A stretch of DNA of 43,321 bases from an uncultured Rhodospira sp. (GTDB taxonomy: Bacteria; Pseudomonadota; Alphaproteobacteria; Rhodospirillales; Rhodospirillaceae), in NCBI RefSeq assembly GCF_937138205.1, contig NZ_CAKZOT010000117.1, forward strand, positions 1 to 43,321, in the 5' to 3' direction. Shown here piece after piece: positions 21,259 to 29,573 of the stretch. Below the pieces are notes generated by a model. That model was not told the DNA's origin and made no database searches. It saw nothing but the letters and a program-made list of their open reading frames with translations. Both the position numbers and the translations under genes were made by a program. Numbering within the stretch: position 1 is the stretch's first letter; each line of letters begins with the position of its first letter.

Positions 21259-21931
21259 CATTCAAGTCGTTGCCCGCCGCGATGAGGTGGTCCCTTGCTG
21301 TTACGGGAATTTCGAGGATGGATACCTCGCTGCTGCGGCAGACTGCGACCGATGCGAATTCATAAACGCCTGCCGTCAAGCTTCGACCCCTCCGCCGTGC
21401 CATGGCCCCCAGGAGAAGGCGAGCAGTGCCACGATCCTGGGGTGCAAGAAGTGCAAGTTTCAGCGCGGCTGCAACACTCCCCTGAACCGCCCCGACGGCA
21501 AGGACACGAACCCCAAGGACGCCGTGGGGGCCAAGAAGGCCCCGCTCTCCTGTGTGCCGGCCCCGGTGCTCATGGAGGTTGGCCTCGCGATGTTGGAGGG
21601 GGCGCGGAAGTATGGCCGCCACAACTACCGTGTCGCGGCCGTCCGCTCGTCCGTCTACTACGACGCGCTCATGCGCCACATCATGGCGTGGTGGGAGGGC
21701 CAGGATGTGGACCCCGACAGCGGGCTCCCACACCTCACCAAAGCCATGGCCTGTTTGGTCGTCTTGCGTGACGCGGAGCGCTGTGGTAAGATGGTGGACG
21801 ATCGCCCGCCAAGTGTACACGGTGACGAGTGGGTGCAACGGCTTAATGTCTTGGCGGCGGGCATTATCGACCGTGTACCGGACCCCAAGGCCGCTTTCAC
21901 AAGGGAGGACCCGAATGGCCGTGTATCCTGA
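21245..21931 (+). CDS. dATP/dGTP diphosphohydrolase-type protein (DUF5664, MazZ-like)
   Basis: A 228-residue protein. Residues 1-80 carry two Cys groups (CDRCEFINAC and CKKCKFQRGC), a probable metal-binding insert. Residues 83-200 match the DUF5664 domain: KDTNPKDAVGAKKAPLSCVP, MLEGARKYGRHNYR and MRHIMAWWEGQD. Relatives (MazZ) remove dATP and dGTP or make dGMP for phages with 2-aminoadenine genomes. However, no PurZ-like gene is in this window, so base replacement is not supported. The start at 21245 follows GGAG; the end overlaps the endolysin start by 17 bp. Confidence 0.78.
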   Translation: MAAHDIQVVARRDEVVPCCYGNFEDGYLAAAADCDRCEFINACRQASTPPPCHGPQEKASSATILGCKKCKFQRGCNTPLNRPDGKDTNPKDAVGAKKAPLSCVPAPVLMEVGLAMLEGARKYGRHNYRVAAVRSSVYYDALMRHIMAWWEGQDVDPDSGLPHLTKAMACLVVLRDAERCGKMVDDRPPSVHGDEWVQRLNVLAAGIIDRVPDPKAAFTREDPNGRVS

Positions 21932-22490
21932 CGCATTCCTCGCTGCTATGGACGCCATGTTCCCGCACGAAGGCGGGTTCGTGGACCACCCGGAGGACCC
22001 CGGCGGCGCCACGAACCTGGGCATCACGATCGGCACGCTCAAAGAAGCCGTGGCCCGAGGGATCGTACCGGGGCCGGCGACCAAGTCCCGGCTCCAGCGC
22101 CTGACCAAACGGGAGGCCACGAAAATCTACTACGTCATGTATTGGCGGGCAGTCAAAGCGGACAGCCTTCCGGCTGGCGTGGACTATATGGTCTTCGACT
22201 GTCAGGTCAATCAGGGGCGCGGCGGCTTGTTTTTGCAGAAGGCAATCAACGAGTGGTTCAGCCCCAAGATCGAAGAGGACGGCGTGATCGGGCAAGAGAC
22301 GCTGTACGCGTTGAACGTCCTGATCACGAAGGGACGTGTGACGGAAGCGGACTTCGTGCGGGACGTCGCCATGCATCGTCTTATGCACTATTCCGTGCTC
22401 AAGCTCACGTTCCGCCGTGGGTGGTTCCGCCGGGCACTCGACGTGTTCCGGACGGCAACCATCCAAGCAACCATGGACCTACTCTGGTAA
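21915..22490 (+). CDS. Endolysin, GH108-type N-acetylmuramidase
   Basis: A 191-residue lysozyme of the GH108 (ZliS-like) family. It has the catalytic-Glu motif HEGGFVDHPEDPGGATNLGI (E19), the IYYVMYW helix, the VDYMVFDCQVNQGRGG segment, and a C-terminal peptidoglycan-binding-like half (GVIGQETLYALN). It cleaves cell-wall glycan at the end of infection. There is no signal peptide, so export needs a holin. The ATG at 21915 has GGGAGG. Confidence 0.92.
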   Translation: MAVYPDAFLAAMDAMFPHEGGFVDHPEDPGGATNLGITIGTLKEAVARGIVPGPATKSRLQRLTKREATKIYYVMYWRAVKADSLPAGVDYMVFDCQVNQGRGGLFLQKAINEWFSPKIEEDGVIGQETLYALNVLITKGRVTEADFVRDVAMHRLMHYSVLKLTFRRGWFRRALDVFRTATIQATMDLLW

Positions 22491-22505
22491 GAAGGGAGAC
22501 CGACA

Positions 22506-22763
22506 ATGGATGGATTTGACTTTGGCGAACTGCTGGACATGCTGATCCCCGCCCTGGTGGGCGTTGCCGGCATTGCGATCGGCCACCTGTGGGGTCGCCT
22601 GAAGGAAATCGTGAAGCAGACCGACGCCCAGTGGGACGACGAACTGGTCCGCGCGGTGGAGGACGGCATCGGCATGGGCCGCGACGAAGCGAAGGCCAAG
22701 ATCAAGGAGGTTGCCGCCACCAAGGGCGCGGTGACCGCCGAAGACGTCGACGCCGTGGTCTAG
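22506..22763 (+). CDS. Candidate holin or small membrane protein
   Basis: An 85-residue protein with one membrane helix (MLIPALVGVAGIAIGHLWG, residues about 12-30) and a long charged helical tail (RLKEIVKQTDAQWDDELVRA). A single-span holin or pinholin, or a lysis-associated phage-holin-like protein, is likely from its place directly after the endolysin and before the spanins. There is no direct proof. Confidence 0.6.
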   Translation: MDGFDFGELLDMLIPALVGVAGIAIGHLWGRLKEIVKQTDAQWDDELVRAVEDGIGMGRDEAKAKIKEVAATKGAVTAEDVDAVV

Positions 22764-22766
22764 CCC

Positions 22767-22997
22767 ATGGCCGGGTTCTTCACCGGCCTGCTCAGGATGG
22801 TGTTCCAGGGCCTCCTATCGGGGGTCCTGGACTACCTCAAGCAACGCCGCACCGAGCAGACCCTGGTAGATCAGGGCGCTCTTGAGCAATCGAACCGCCA
22901 GCACCAGGAGGCCGCCAATGCGAAACGCCGTGCCGCTTCTGTTCCTGGGCTTTCTCGGGGCCAGCTTGCTGTCCGCCTGCGAACTGGCAAGTTCTAG
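22767..22997 (+). CDS. Candidate inner-membrane spanin subunit (Rz-like)
   Basis: A 76-residue protein with an N-terminal hydrophobic segment (FFTGLLRMVFQGLLSGVLDY) and a charged helical region (RRTEQTLVDQGALEQSNRQH). Its last 80 bases overlap, in another frame, the start of a lipoprotein gene. This is the classical embedded Rz/Rz1 layout. It is short for an Rz, so the call rests mainly on architecture. It starts 3 bp after the previous stop without a strong ribosome site of its own. Confidence 0.55.
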   Translation: MAGFFTGLLRMVFQGLLSGVLDYLKQRRTEQTLVDQGALEQSNRQHQEAANAKRRAASVPGLSRGQLAVRLRTGKF

Positions 22998-23202
22998 CTA
23001 CATCGCACCGGCCGTGGTCGTGGCGCCCGAGTTGGAAGCGTACAGCCCTGAGTTCCAGGGCCGCATGGCGGACGAACTCGACACCATGGCCGAGGCGTGC
23101 GACCCCCTCGACCCGAACCCGACGTGTTCGGCCGTCGCTCGGGCTATCCTAGACTATGGGGAATTGAGAGCGCGGGTTCGGGCGATGGAAGGGGGCCACT
23201 AG
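22918..23202 (+). CDS. Candidate outer-membrane spanin lipoprotein (Rz1-like)
   Basis: A 94-residue protein with a lipoprotein signal peptide MRNAVPLLFLGFLGASLLSA followed by the lipidated Cys21 (lipobox LLSAC). The mature part has two further Cys (CDPLDPNPTC) and a helical end. It overlaps the preceding gene in a different frame, as o-spanins do. It would help disrupt the outer membrane, which implies a Gram-negative host. Confidence 0.7.
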   Translation: MRNAVPLLFLGFLGASLLSACELASSSYIAPAVVVAPELEAYSPEFQGRMADELDTMAEACDPLDPNPTCSAVARAILDYGELRARVRAMEGGH

Positions 23203-23213
23203 GCCCCCTTTTT
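23190..23213 (+). terminator. Terminator of the rightward operon
   Basis: AGGGGGCC and GGCCCCCT form an 8-bp stem around ACTA, followed by TTTTT. It overlaps the last codons of the spanin gene and ends at the stop codon of the convergent leftward gene, separating the two long transcripts. Confidence 0.85.
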
Positions 23214-23471
23214 CTACACGAACAACCGCATGATCTTGTCGAACGTCGCGGTGAACACCGCCGTGACCACGGCCGCGAGAACCGCCATGACCCCGGCGGC
23301 CCATGCTTGGGCGCGCTCCAGGCCACGAATGCGGTTAGCATGATCGTTGAGCCGAACCCGCTCGACTTCAGTCTGGACCGTGACGCTCTCGCGAAGCGCA
23401 TCCAGGGTTCCCTCCATCCGACCCAAGCAACGCATGATTTCTTCAGTGCTGCAATACTGGTGTTCGCTCAC
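23214..23471 (-). CDS. Coiled-coil membrane protein, XhlA/holin-accessory-like
   Basis: An 85-residue protein. The N-terminal 55 residues are a coiled coil (EIMRCLGRMEGTLDALRESV, then VQTEVERVRLNDHANRIRGL) followed by a C-terminal membrane helix (AAGVMAVLAAVVTAVFTATF). This is the design of haemolysin XhlA-like lysis accessory proteins. It starts with GTG at 23471 after AGGAGG. It is the last gene of the leftward late block, meeting the rightward lysis genes head-on, so lysis functions are split between both strands. Confidence 0.65.
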   Translation of the reverse strand: MSEHQYCSTEEIMRCLGRMEGTLDALRESVTVQTEVERVRLNDHANRIRGLERAQAWAAGVMAVLAAVVTAVFTATFDKIMRLFV

Positions 23472-23484
23472 TCTGGCCTCCTGT

Positions 23485-25263
23485 TTACTCGATGATTTCC
23501 ATGGCGAACCATGTGTACTCAGTATCGTTGACGTTCAGATTTCCACCGCTGTCCTGGTACGTGGTGAATTCGAACGCGGTTCCCGCCGTCACGGTTAGGA
23601 CAGCGGTGGAAATCATGAACTCACTCTCCCCCGCCGGGTGACGGTGGCGCGAGCACCCATAAACCCCTCCGCCAGTGGGCGCAATCTCTGCGAAACGGGT
23701 GGCCCCTCCTGCGCTATACGCGAAGTGAATGCAGCCGATCAGGCGGACCCTAGTCACTCCAGAGGGAACGACCAGAGTGTTGTTTCCATTGTTGAAAATG
23801 CTATCCGTGTCATATACGGCCACTTCCCAAGTGAGGCGCGTGCCCGTGGCGTTTGGTACACTCTGGGCCGCGTTCTTTCGGACGAGCGCCCCCCGGAACG
23901 CCGCGCCGGTCACGCCGTCCACGTAGGTCTTGGTCGCGAGATCACTCCCCACGACAGGCCCCGCCGCGTTCGTCACACGCGCGCCCCCAGCGTTCAGCGT
24001 GGCCGTCACGAACCCGCCCGTAATGGATACGCTGTTGGACGCTTGCGTGGCCATAGACCCCAGGCCCAGGTTCGATCGGGCGCCGCTGGCGTCGGATGCG
24101 CCCGTGCCACCATGGATGATGGCCAGATCGGCGCCGAACCAGTCAGAACTGTTGATCGTGGACTTCGTCGCCATGGTTCCCAGGCCCAGGGCCGTCCGGG
24201 CGCCACCCGCGCTCGTTGCCCCTGTACCCCCGTTGGTGACCGCCAGGGCCGCGCCCGTCCAATCGGAGTTGTTGATCGTGGACTTCGTCGCGAGCGCCCC
24301 GAGGCCCAAGTTCGATCGGGCGCCGCTGGCGTCAGACGCCCCCGTGCCGCCGTGAAGAATGGACAAATCGGTACCAGACCAATCGGAATTGTTGATCGTG
24401 TCCTTATCAGCCAAGTCCCCCAGGCCGAGGGACGTCTTGAGCCCGCCCAGGCTGGACGCGCCCGTGCCGCCGTCCGCGATGGGCAGTGGGCTCACGAGAT
24501 TGTACAGGTCCACACCAGCGATCGTCCCCCCTGCGATCGTCACGTCCAGCGCACTCTGGAGCGCCATGGTTCCCAGGCCGAGGGCAGCTTGCGCACCAGC
24601 GGGCGTGTCCGCCCCCGTGCCGCCGTTGGCAATCGACAGGACCGTGCCGGACCAATCGGCGTCGTTGATCGTGTCCTTCTCAGCCAAGTCCCCCAGGCCC
24701 AGATAGGTGCGCGCGCTCGTGGCGTCCGTCAGGGCCAGGAGGTCAACAGCCCAGGGGTTCGTCGCCGCCGCGCCGACGTCCGCCAGGGTGACGTTCTCAA
24801 GGCCATCCTCTGCCGCATTCCACCGCATGATCTTGCCGTCCTCCGGGGGCGGCAGGGACAGAGGGCCGTCGGCGAACGTCGGGGGGAGTTGGAGCACGGC
24901 GCCGAACTTGCCCAGGGCCTCCTGGACCAGACACACGAGCCGATCCAGGTTCTCCTCCACGGCGTTCGCCGGCAGGGCGTCGTTCGTTTGATAGTCCGTC
25001 CCCTGTGTCCGGGAGGTTTGCCGCTCGATCACGAGCGTCGTCCCCGCCGGCGGGGGTACGACCATGGAGACGGTCCCCTCATTCCCGTCGCCCCCGGACA
25101 CCGAATAGTGGGTCGAGAGGACCTGAAGAGTGGCCACCCCGGCGGCGGAGTATAGCGTCACGACAAGCTCGTCCGCGTCGAAGAACTGGAACGACGTGGA
25201 GAAATCGGTTGTAACGCCATTTCCGGATTTACGGTCGATGTATGAAGTCGAGGAGATAGTCAT
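23485..25263 (-). CDS. Tail fiber 2 with lambda-Stf-like repeats
   Basis: A 592-residue fiber. Residues 1-115 are a virion-anchoring domain homologous to that of fiber 1 (LVIERQ...TQGTDYQTND...EENLDRL). Residues about 185-430 hold five repeats of the type GGTGA...LGLG.(M/L)A..STINNSDW, as in lambda-type side fibers. The C-terminal 130 residues look like a C1q/TNF-like knob ending DTEYTWFAMEIIE. The chosen start is ATG 25263 (MTISSTS), which fits the anchor domain, although the ribosome site is weak. It begins 5 bp after the fiber 1 stop. Confidence 0.82.
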   Translation of the reverse strand: MTISSTSYIDRKSGNGVTTDFSTSFQFFDADELVVTLYSAAGVATLQVLSTHYSVSGGDGNEGTVSMVVPPPAGTTLVIERQTSRTQGTDYQTNDALPANAVEENLDRLVCLVQEALGKFGAVLQLPPTFADGPLSLPPPEDGKIMRWNAAEDGLENVTLADVGAAATNPWAVDLLALTDATSARTYLGLGDLAEKDTINDADWSGTVLSIANGGTGADTPAGAQAALGLGTMALQSALDVTIAGGTIAGVDLYNLVSPLPIADGGTGASSLGGLKTSLGLGDLADKDTINNSDWSGTDLSILHGGTGASDASGARSNLGLGALATKSTINNSDWTGAALAVTNGGTGATSAGGARTALGLGTMATKSTINSSDWFGADLAIIHGGTGASDASGARSNLGLGSMATQASNSVSITGGFVTATLNAGGARVTNAAGPVVGSDLATKTYVDGVTGAAFRGALVRKNAAQSVPNATGTRLTWEVAVYDTDSIFNNGNNTLVVPSGVTRVRLIGCIHFAYSAGGATRFAEIAPTGGGVYGCSRHRHPAGESEFMISTAVLTVTAGTAFEFTTYQDSGGNLNVNDTEYTWFAMEIIE

Positions 25264-25268
25264 GTGTC

Positions 25269-26549
25269 TTACACTCCAATCGCAAACCAACGAACATCAT
25301 CCGCGCGAAGACCCCCGATGTTCTTGATCTGCGCATACGTGGTAAACAGATTGACGAGCCTTAGGTCGATACCGGCGCCATCGTCCTGAGCATTGAACCA
25401 GCACCCGAAGACTGTGCTGAACGCCTCTGAGAAGTTAGCGTTCTGTGTAGATCCCGCGTTGATTTGCGAGATGTACCCCCACTGGATTTTGAACCCGGTC
25501 GGAAGGGTTTGCCGCCCTAGCGTGCCGGAAATGGCTAGCGGCGCGTTGCTGTTGGACCAAATCGCGCCGCCGTTCACCGTGACCGTGGCCCCGTGGATAT
25601 CCGTATTTCGCGCGACGTCCCCAAGTTGGGTGACGTTGTCCCCCCGGACGACAGCCATGATCCTGGACACACCGCCAGTATCTTGCGCCTGATACGGGAC
25701 GTTGTTCGGGATCGTGATCCGTGACAACAACGTGAGCGCCGATCCCCTCAGGATCGTCGGTTGCGCGTCTGTGCCTACATAGGTAATGTTGTCACCACCA
25801 CGGTAGATCAGCGGGCGCGGAGTACCGCCCGTCTCGCGCCCCCACAGGGCGTCGTTGTTCGGGAGCGTGATCGCCTGATCTTCCGCGAGCGGGGTAAAGC
25901 CAAGGCGCGCGGGGATGTCCGCGTACCACGAGCCTTCCTCGCCGTCGAGCGTGTCCGCATTCCCGCCGCCAATCCCGAGGTACGATTGCGCAGCGGCTTC
26001 GTTCTCGGTCTCCAGAAAGCCGGCCATGTAGTCGGACACCACCGCGTCGCCCAGGTCCAGGGCGTTCAGGTCCTTGTTTTCCAGCGCGTCTCCTGCCGCA
26101 TTCCAGCCCAGGAGCTTTCCCGCGTCCGGGATCAGGTTGAGCGAGACGGTGTCCGTGACGGACGGGGACAGCGTGAACGCCCGATCGGTCACGTCCTTGA
26201 CCTGTTGCACCTGCATCGTGAGGCGGTCCAGCCCCTGCTCGGCCACCTCCGCCGGGAACGGATCGTTCGTGACGTAGTCAATCCCTTGCGTGTAGGGGAC
26301 CTGCCGTTCGATCACCAAGCGCTCGCCCACCGCAGGGATAAACGACAGGGTCCGTACAGCCCCGGTCCCCCCGCCGCCTCCATAGACTTCGTAGTCCACG
26401 CCAAGCGTCTTGAGTGTCGACACGCCGCTCGCGTCCACCAGAGACACCGATAGGTCCGTGTCATCCAGGAACACGAATGGAACAGAAGCGGTGTCCGAGG
26501 CACCGTCACCGAGCTTGACACTCCGGCTCTCTGTGGTGGCGATCGTCAT
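25269..26549 (-). CDS. Tail fiber 1 with gp53-like C-terminus
   Basis: A 426-residue fiber. The N-terminal 110 residues share the pattern of the T7 gp17-type attachment domain (SVPFVFLDDTDLSVSLVDAS, LVIERQVPYTQGIDYVTNDP). The middle is a beta-helical shaft. The C-terminus (FKIQWGYISQINAGSTQNAN ... VRWFAIGV) resembles phage tail-fiber gp53-like C-terminal domains that bind the cell surface. The ATG at 26549 has GGAGG. Confidence 0.82.
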   Translation of the reverse strand: MTIATTESRSVKLGDGASDTASVPFVFLDDTDLSVSLVDASGVSTLKTLGVDYEVYGGGGGTGAVRTLSFIPAVGERLVIERQVPYTQGIDYVTNDPFPAEVAEQGLDRLTMQVQQVKDVTDRAFTLSPSVTDTVSLNLIPDAGKLLGWNAAGDALENKDLNALDLGDAVVSDYMAGFLETENEAAAQSYLGIGGGNADTLDGEEGSWYADIPARLGFTPLAEDQAITLPNNDALWGRETGGTPRPLIYRGGDNITYVGTDAQPTILRGSALTLLSRITIPNNVPYQAQDTGGVSRIMAVVRGDNVTQLGDVARNTDIHGATVTVNGGAIWSNSNAPLAISGTLGRQTLPTGFKIQWGYISQINAGSTQNANFSEAFSTVFGCWFNAQDDGAGIDLRLVNLFTTYAQIKNIGGLRADDVRWFAIGV

Positions 26550-26615
26550 GGGCGTCCTCCAGGGTTCGCGGGTGACCCCACGATACCCCAAAGGCGCGCG
26601 CCATGTCAATGGACC

Positions 26616-29573
26616 CTACCGTCGTTCCGGAAGACCCATACCCTCCGAAAGCCCGGCCTCAAGCCGGTCAAACAAGTAATCGGTGTAGAACAGATTTTGC
26701 CCCGGGATCATGCGGCGGAGCCGGTGAAGGTCCGATTGCGTGAACGTCTCGCCGGACAACAGCGAGCGCGTCGTCAACCCCAGGTCCTGGGCCGTGTTGA
26801 ACGTAGGGCCAAGGGCTTGGCCCACAAGGTTCCGCGCCGCGAACCGGGATGGCGCCTCGCCGCCGGTGATCAGCGTGGCCGGGGAATGCCCGCTGGCCTT
26901 CGCCATTAGCTGGTCCGCTTCCATGTAAAGGGACAGCACTCCTGACCTATCCACGCTGTCGACGATCCACTGGCCGGTCGAGCGTTCCTTGATCCGATCG
27001 TGGTTCCCCGACGAAATGTCCCGGAACGCGGTGGCCATGGCCCCAAGCCCCACCATGAGCATGATCCCGGACAGCGCCTGGACGTCGCGGGCCTGGAGGC
27101 CGGAGATCAGGAGCCGTTGCGTGGACGCCATGGCGAACCGCTTGAACTGGAACACCGTCTTTCCCCATTCCGTCGACGTCCAGATCGGCGCGTCCCCCGC
27201 GCCGGGGGTGATGATCGTGTTGTCCACGTCCCGCAAGAGCGCGTCGCGGAACGCCTCCACCGCATGAGGGTCCGTCCACGCCTGAGTGTTGGCGAACACG
27301 AGCCCACCGGGGGCATCTTCCCAATGCTCCGCCTGGGACGCGATGCGCCGGGCCGTGGCCCAGTCGATCCCGGATCGCGCCAGCTTGCGCGTCTCCCGGT
27401 CGGTGAGCGCCTTCCCGTCGTTCAGCTTCCGGACGGTCTCCAGAATGCGGGAGGACACCAGGGACGACGTGACGCCCTTGAGCGCGGTGTTCCAGTGGTT
27501 CAGAAGAGTGAACCGCCCAAACTGCTGCGACACATAGTCCGCCCCGCGCTCCAGATAGCTCTCATGCGTATACCGCTCGCCCAGGTCCAGCCGGTTCCGG
27601 ATCGTCGTGGCAAGCTGATCGTCCAGGGCGGTGCCGGCCATGCGGGCTTCCTTCACCCCCATCCGCAGGCCCTTGAACCCCGCCGCCATGTCGGCGAACA
27701 CAGGGGACATGGTCCGGATCAACCCCTCCTCCTGGACCACGCGGCCGACGTCGGGCAAGCTCGACAGCAAGACCGATCCCAGGAGCCGCGTGAAGTTCAG
27801 GTTCCGCAGGACGTTGCCCGCGCGCGTGAGCCCGCGATACCGGGGGTCCAGCGGCCCGTCCAGCGTCCCCCGAATGCGGTTCGTCAGGTGCGCCGCCAAG
27901 CTGGCCTCACGCTCCGCCTCGTTCAGGATGCGCGTGCGCTCCGCCTCGGTGGGCGCGTTGTCCGCTCGGATCGCCGCGTCGGTCATGATGGCTTCGCGGA
28001 AGTCCTCATTCGGGTCAGGCTTCCCGAACCGCTTCGCGAACTCGACGTCGGCCGCCATAGTGCGCACGTACTTGGCCGTCACGGGCATAACCCCCGACAC
28101 CAAGAAGTCCTCAATGTCTTCGTCCGGGATCAAGAACGTGCGTTCCTTGAGCGGACCTCGGCCCTTGGGCACCCGAATGAAGGGGATGCGCGCGCCGGGG
28201 CTCCCCATGATCGCGTCAATGATCTTGTTCGCGATCTCTGTGTATTCCGCCCCGCTCTCCAGTTCGTCCGCCGGGATCGTGTTGCGCAGATACTGCTCGA
28301 CCTTCTGGCGGAAGACGGGCCGCTTGGCCTTGATCTTGTCGACGTCGTACACGCGCGTGAAGTAGGATTGCGCGGTCTCCACCGGCAGGTCCTCCGGCAG
28401 GAGCCCTAGACGCTGGGCTTCCTTCGCCAGCGGGTCGAACACGGCCGCGCGCATGTCCTTGGCCAGGGCCGCCACCTCCGGGATCGGGTCCGCGTCGGAA
28501 CGGCGCATGGCCTTGCCCACGGCCTCCTGGAACCCCATGAGGGACGTGAACTGACGCTGGTTCGCCGGAACCCGCTTCCGATACGCTCGCCAGCCTTCGT
28601 TGACCCGCCGGGAAGCCGTGGCCACCACCGCGTCGTAAGACCGAATGCGGAGTTCAACGGGCGCGCGGGAGGCCACCCCTCGGAAGTTCCCTTGCGTGAA
28701 CATGCCGGTGTCCACCAGATCGTTCACGACCTGCCGCGACGCCGCGTTCGGGCTCCCCCCGAGTTCGACGGACGGGGCCGCGAGCCCCATGCGCCGGAGG
28801 GACCGCGCCGCCTCGCTCGCGCCCCAGGAGGACGCCAGCTTGGTGTCGATCGGGGCCGGCGCGGCCGACGCGGCGCCCACGGTCCCCTCCGGGAACTGGA
28901 CCCGGGTCAATTCTGTGATCTCGCCCACCGCGCCACGATACGCCTCGTCCGCCGAGCGGGTCCGCCCGTCCAGCCCCTGGACCTTGCGAGACATGGCCGC
29001 TCCGGCGCCCGCCAGCCCCATGCCGATGGCGCCGCCAAGCATGATGGCCGTCAAGCTCTCCTCGGGCGTGCGGGTCTCCTGAGTGGCCTGAAGCGCAGCT
29101 TCTGACACAGCGTTCTCCGCCGCCGCGACGCCACCGGCGCGCGCCAGCTTACTCGCCAACGTGCCGCCCTTCATCACCGCGCCGCCGATCGGGAGGTAGG
29201 TGGTGGGGTCCAGCCCCACGGCCAGGGTGGACGCGAAGAACGAGTTCAGCGGCCCGTCTGCCAGGAGCCGCCGGGCTTCGTGCTCACGATCGAGCCGCGC
29301 GCGGGTCCGCTCCATGTCCTCCAGGGACCCGTCGTCCGCGAAATACTGGGGGTAGTACTCTTCCCCCGGCTGGAGGTGGTCCAGTGGGTCGAACCCGGGC
29401 ACGCGCTCCGGCGCCGGCCCCTCGTTGATCCGGTTCACCAGCGACGCCACCACGTTGTCCATGTCGAACGCGGCGCCCACCTGCTCCATCATCGTGACCG
29501 GTTCCCGCGCGGTGTCAAGCTGATACGGCGAGCCTGCCGGACGGGCCTTCACGGGGTCCACATTGAAGGGCAT
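26616..29573 (-). CDS. Large internal virion protein (T7 gp16-like)
   Basis: A 985-residue protein, likely the largest ejection protein that forms part of the channel for DNA entry. Hydrophobic stretches occur near residues 150-195 (SLTAIMLGGAIGMGLAGAGA). Long helical regions follow, with a C-terminal hydrophobic GIMLMVGLGAMATAF. No transglycosylase motif was found, unlike T7 gp16. The ATG at 29573 overlaps the previous stop (TGATG) after GGAGA; a GTG one codon earlier is less likely. Assignment rests on size and order between the gp15-like protein and the fibers. Confidence 0.72.
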   Translation of the reverse strand: MPFNVDPVKARPAGSPYQLDTAREPVTMMEQVGAAFDMDNVVASLVNRINEGPAPERVPGFDPLDHLQPGEEYYPQYFADDGSLEDMERTRARLDREHEARRLLADGPLNSFFASTLAVGLDPTTYLPIGGAVMKGGTLASKLARAGGVAAAENAVSEAALQATQETRTPEESLTAIMLGGAIGMGLAGAGAAMSRKVQGLDGRTRSADEAYRGAVGEITELTRVQFPEGTVGAASAAPAPIDTKLASSWGASEAARSLRRMGLAAPSVELGGSPNAASRQVVNDLVDTGMFTQGNFRGVASRAPVELRIRSYDAVVATASRRVNEGWRAYRKRVPANQRQFTSLMGFQEAVGKAMRRSDADPIPEVAALAKDMRAAVFDPLAKEAQRLGLLPEDLPVETAQSYFTRVYDVDKIKAKRPVFRQKVEQYLRNTIPADELESGAEYTEIANKIIDAIMGSPGARIPFIRVPKGRGPLKERTFLIPDEDIEDFLVSGVMPVTAKYVRTMAADVEFAKRFGKPDPNEDFREAIMTDAAIRADNAPTEAERTRILNEAEREASLAAHLTNRIRGTLDGPLDPRYRGLTRAGNVLRNLNFTRLLGSVLLSSLPDVGRVVQEEGLIRTMSPVFADMAAGFKGLRMGVKEARMAGTALDDQLATTIRNRLDLGERYTHESYLERGADYVSQQFGRFTLLNHWNTALKGVTSSLVSSRILETVRKLNDGKALTDRETRKLARSGIDWATARRIASQAEHWEDAPGGLVFANTQAWTDPHAVEAFRDALLRDVDNTIITPGAGDAPIWTSTEWGKTVFQFKRFAMASTQRLLISGLQARDVQALSGIMLMVGLGAMATAFRDISSGNHDRIKERSTGQWIVDSVDRSGVLSLYMEADQLMAKASGHSPATLITGGEAPSRFAARNLVGQALGPTFNTAQDLGLTTRSLLSGETFTQSDLHRLRRMIPGQNLFYTDYLFDRLEAGLSEGMGLPERR

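Noticed and set aside
21245-21931. 2-aminoadenine (Z-genome) phage
   Set aside because: Only a MazZ-like protein is present; no PurZ- or DatZ-like sequence is recognised, and DUF5664 occurs in many ordinary phages.
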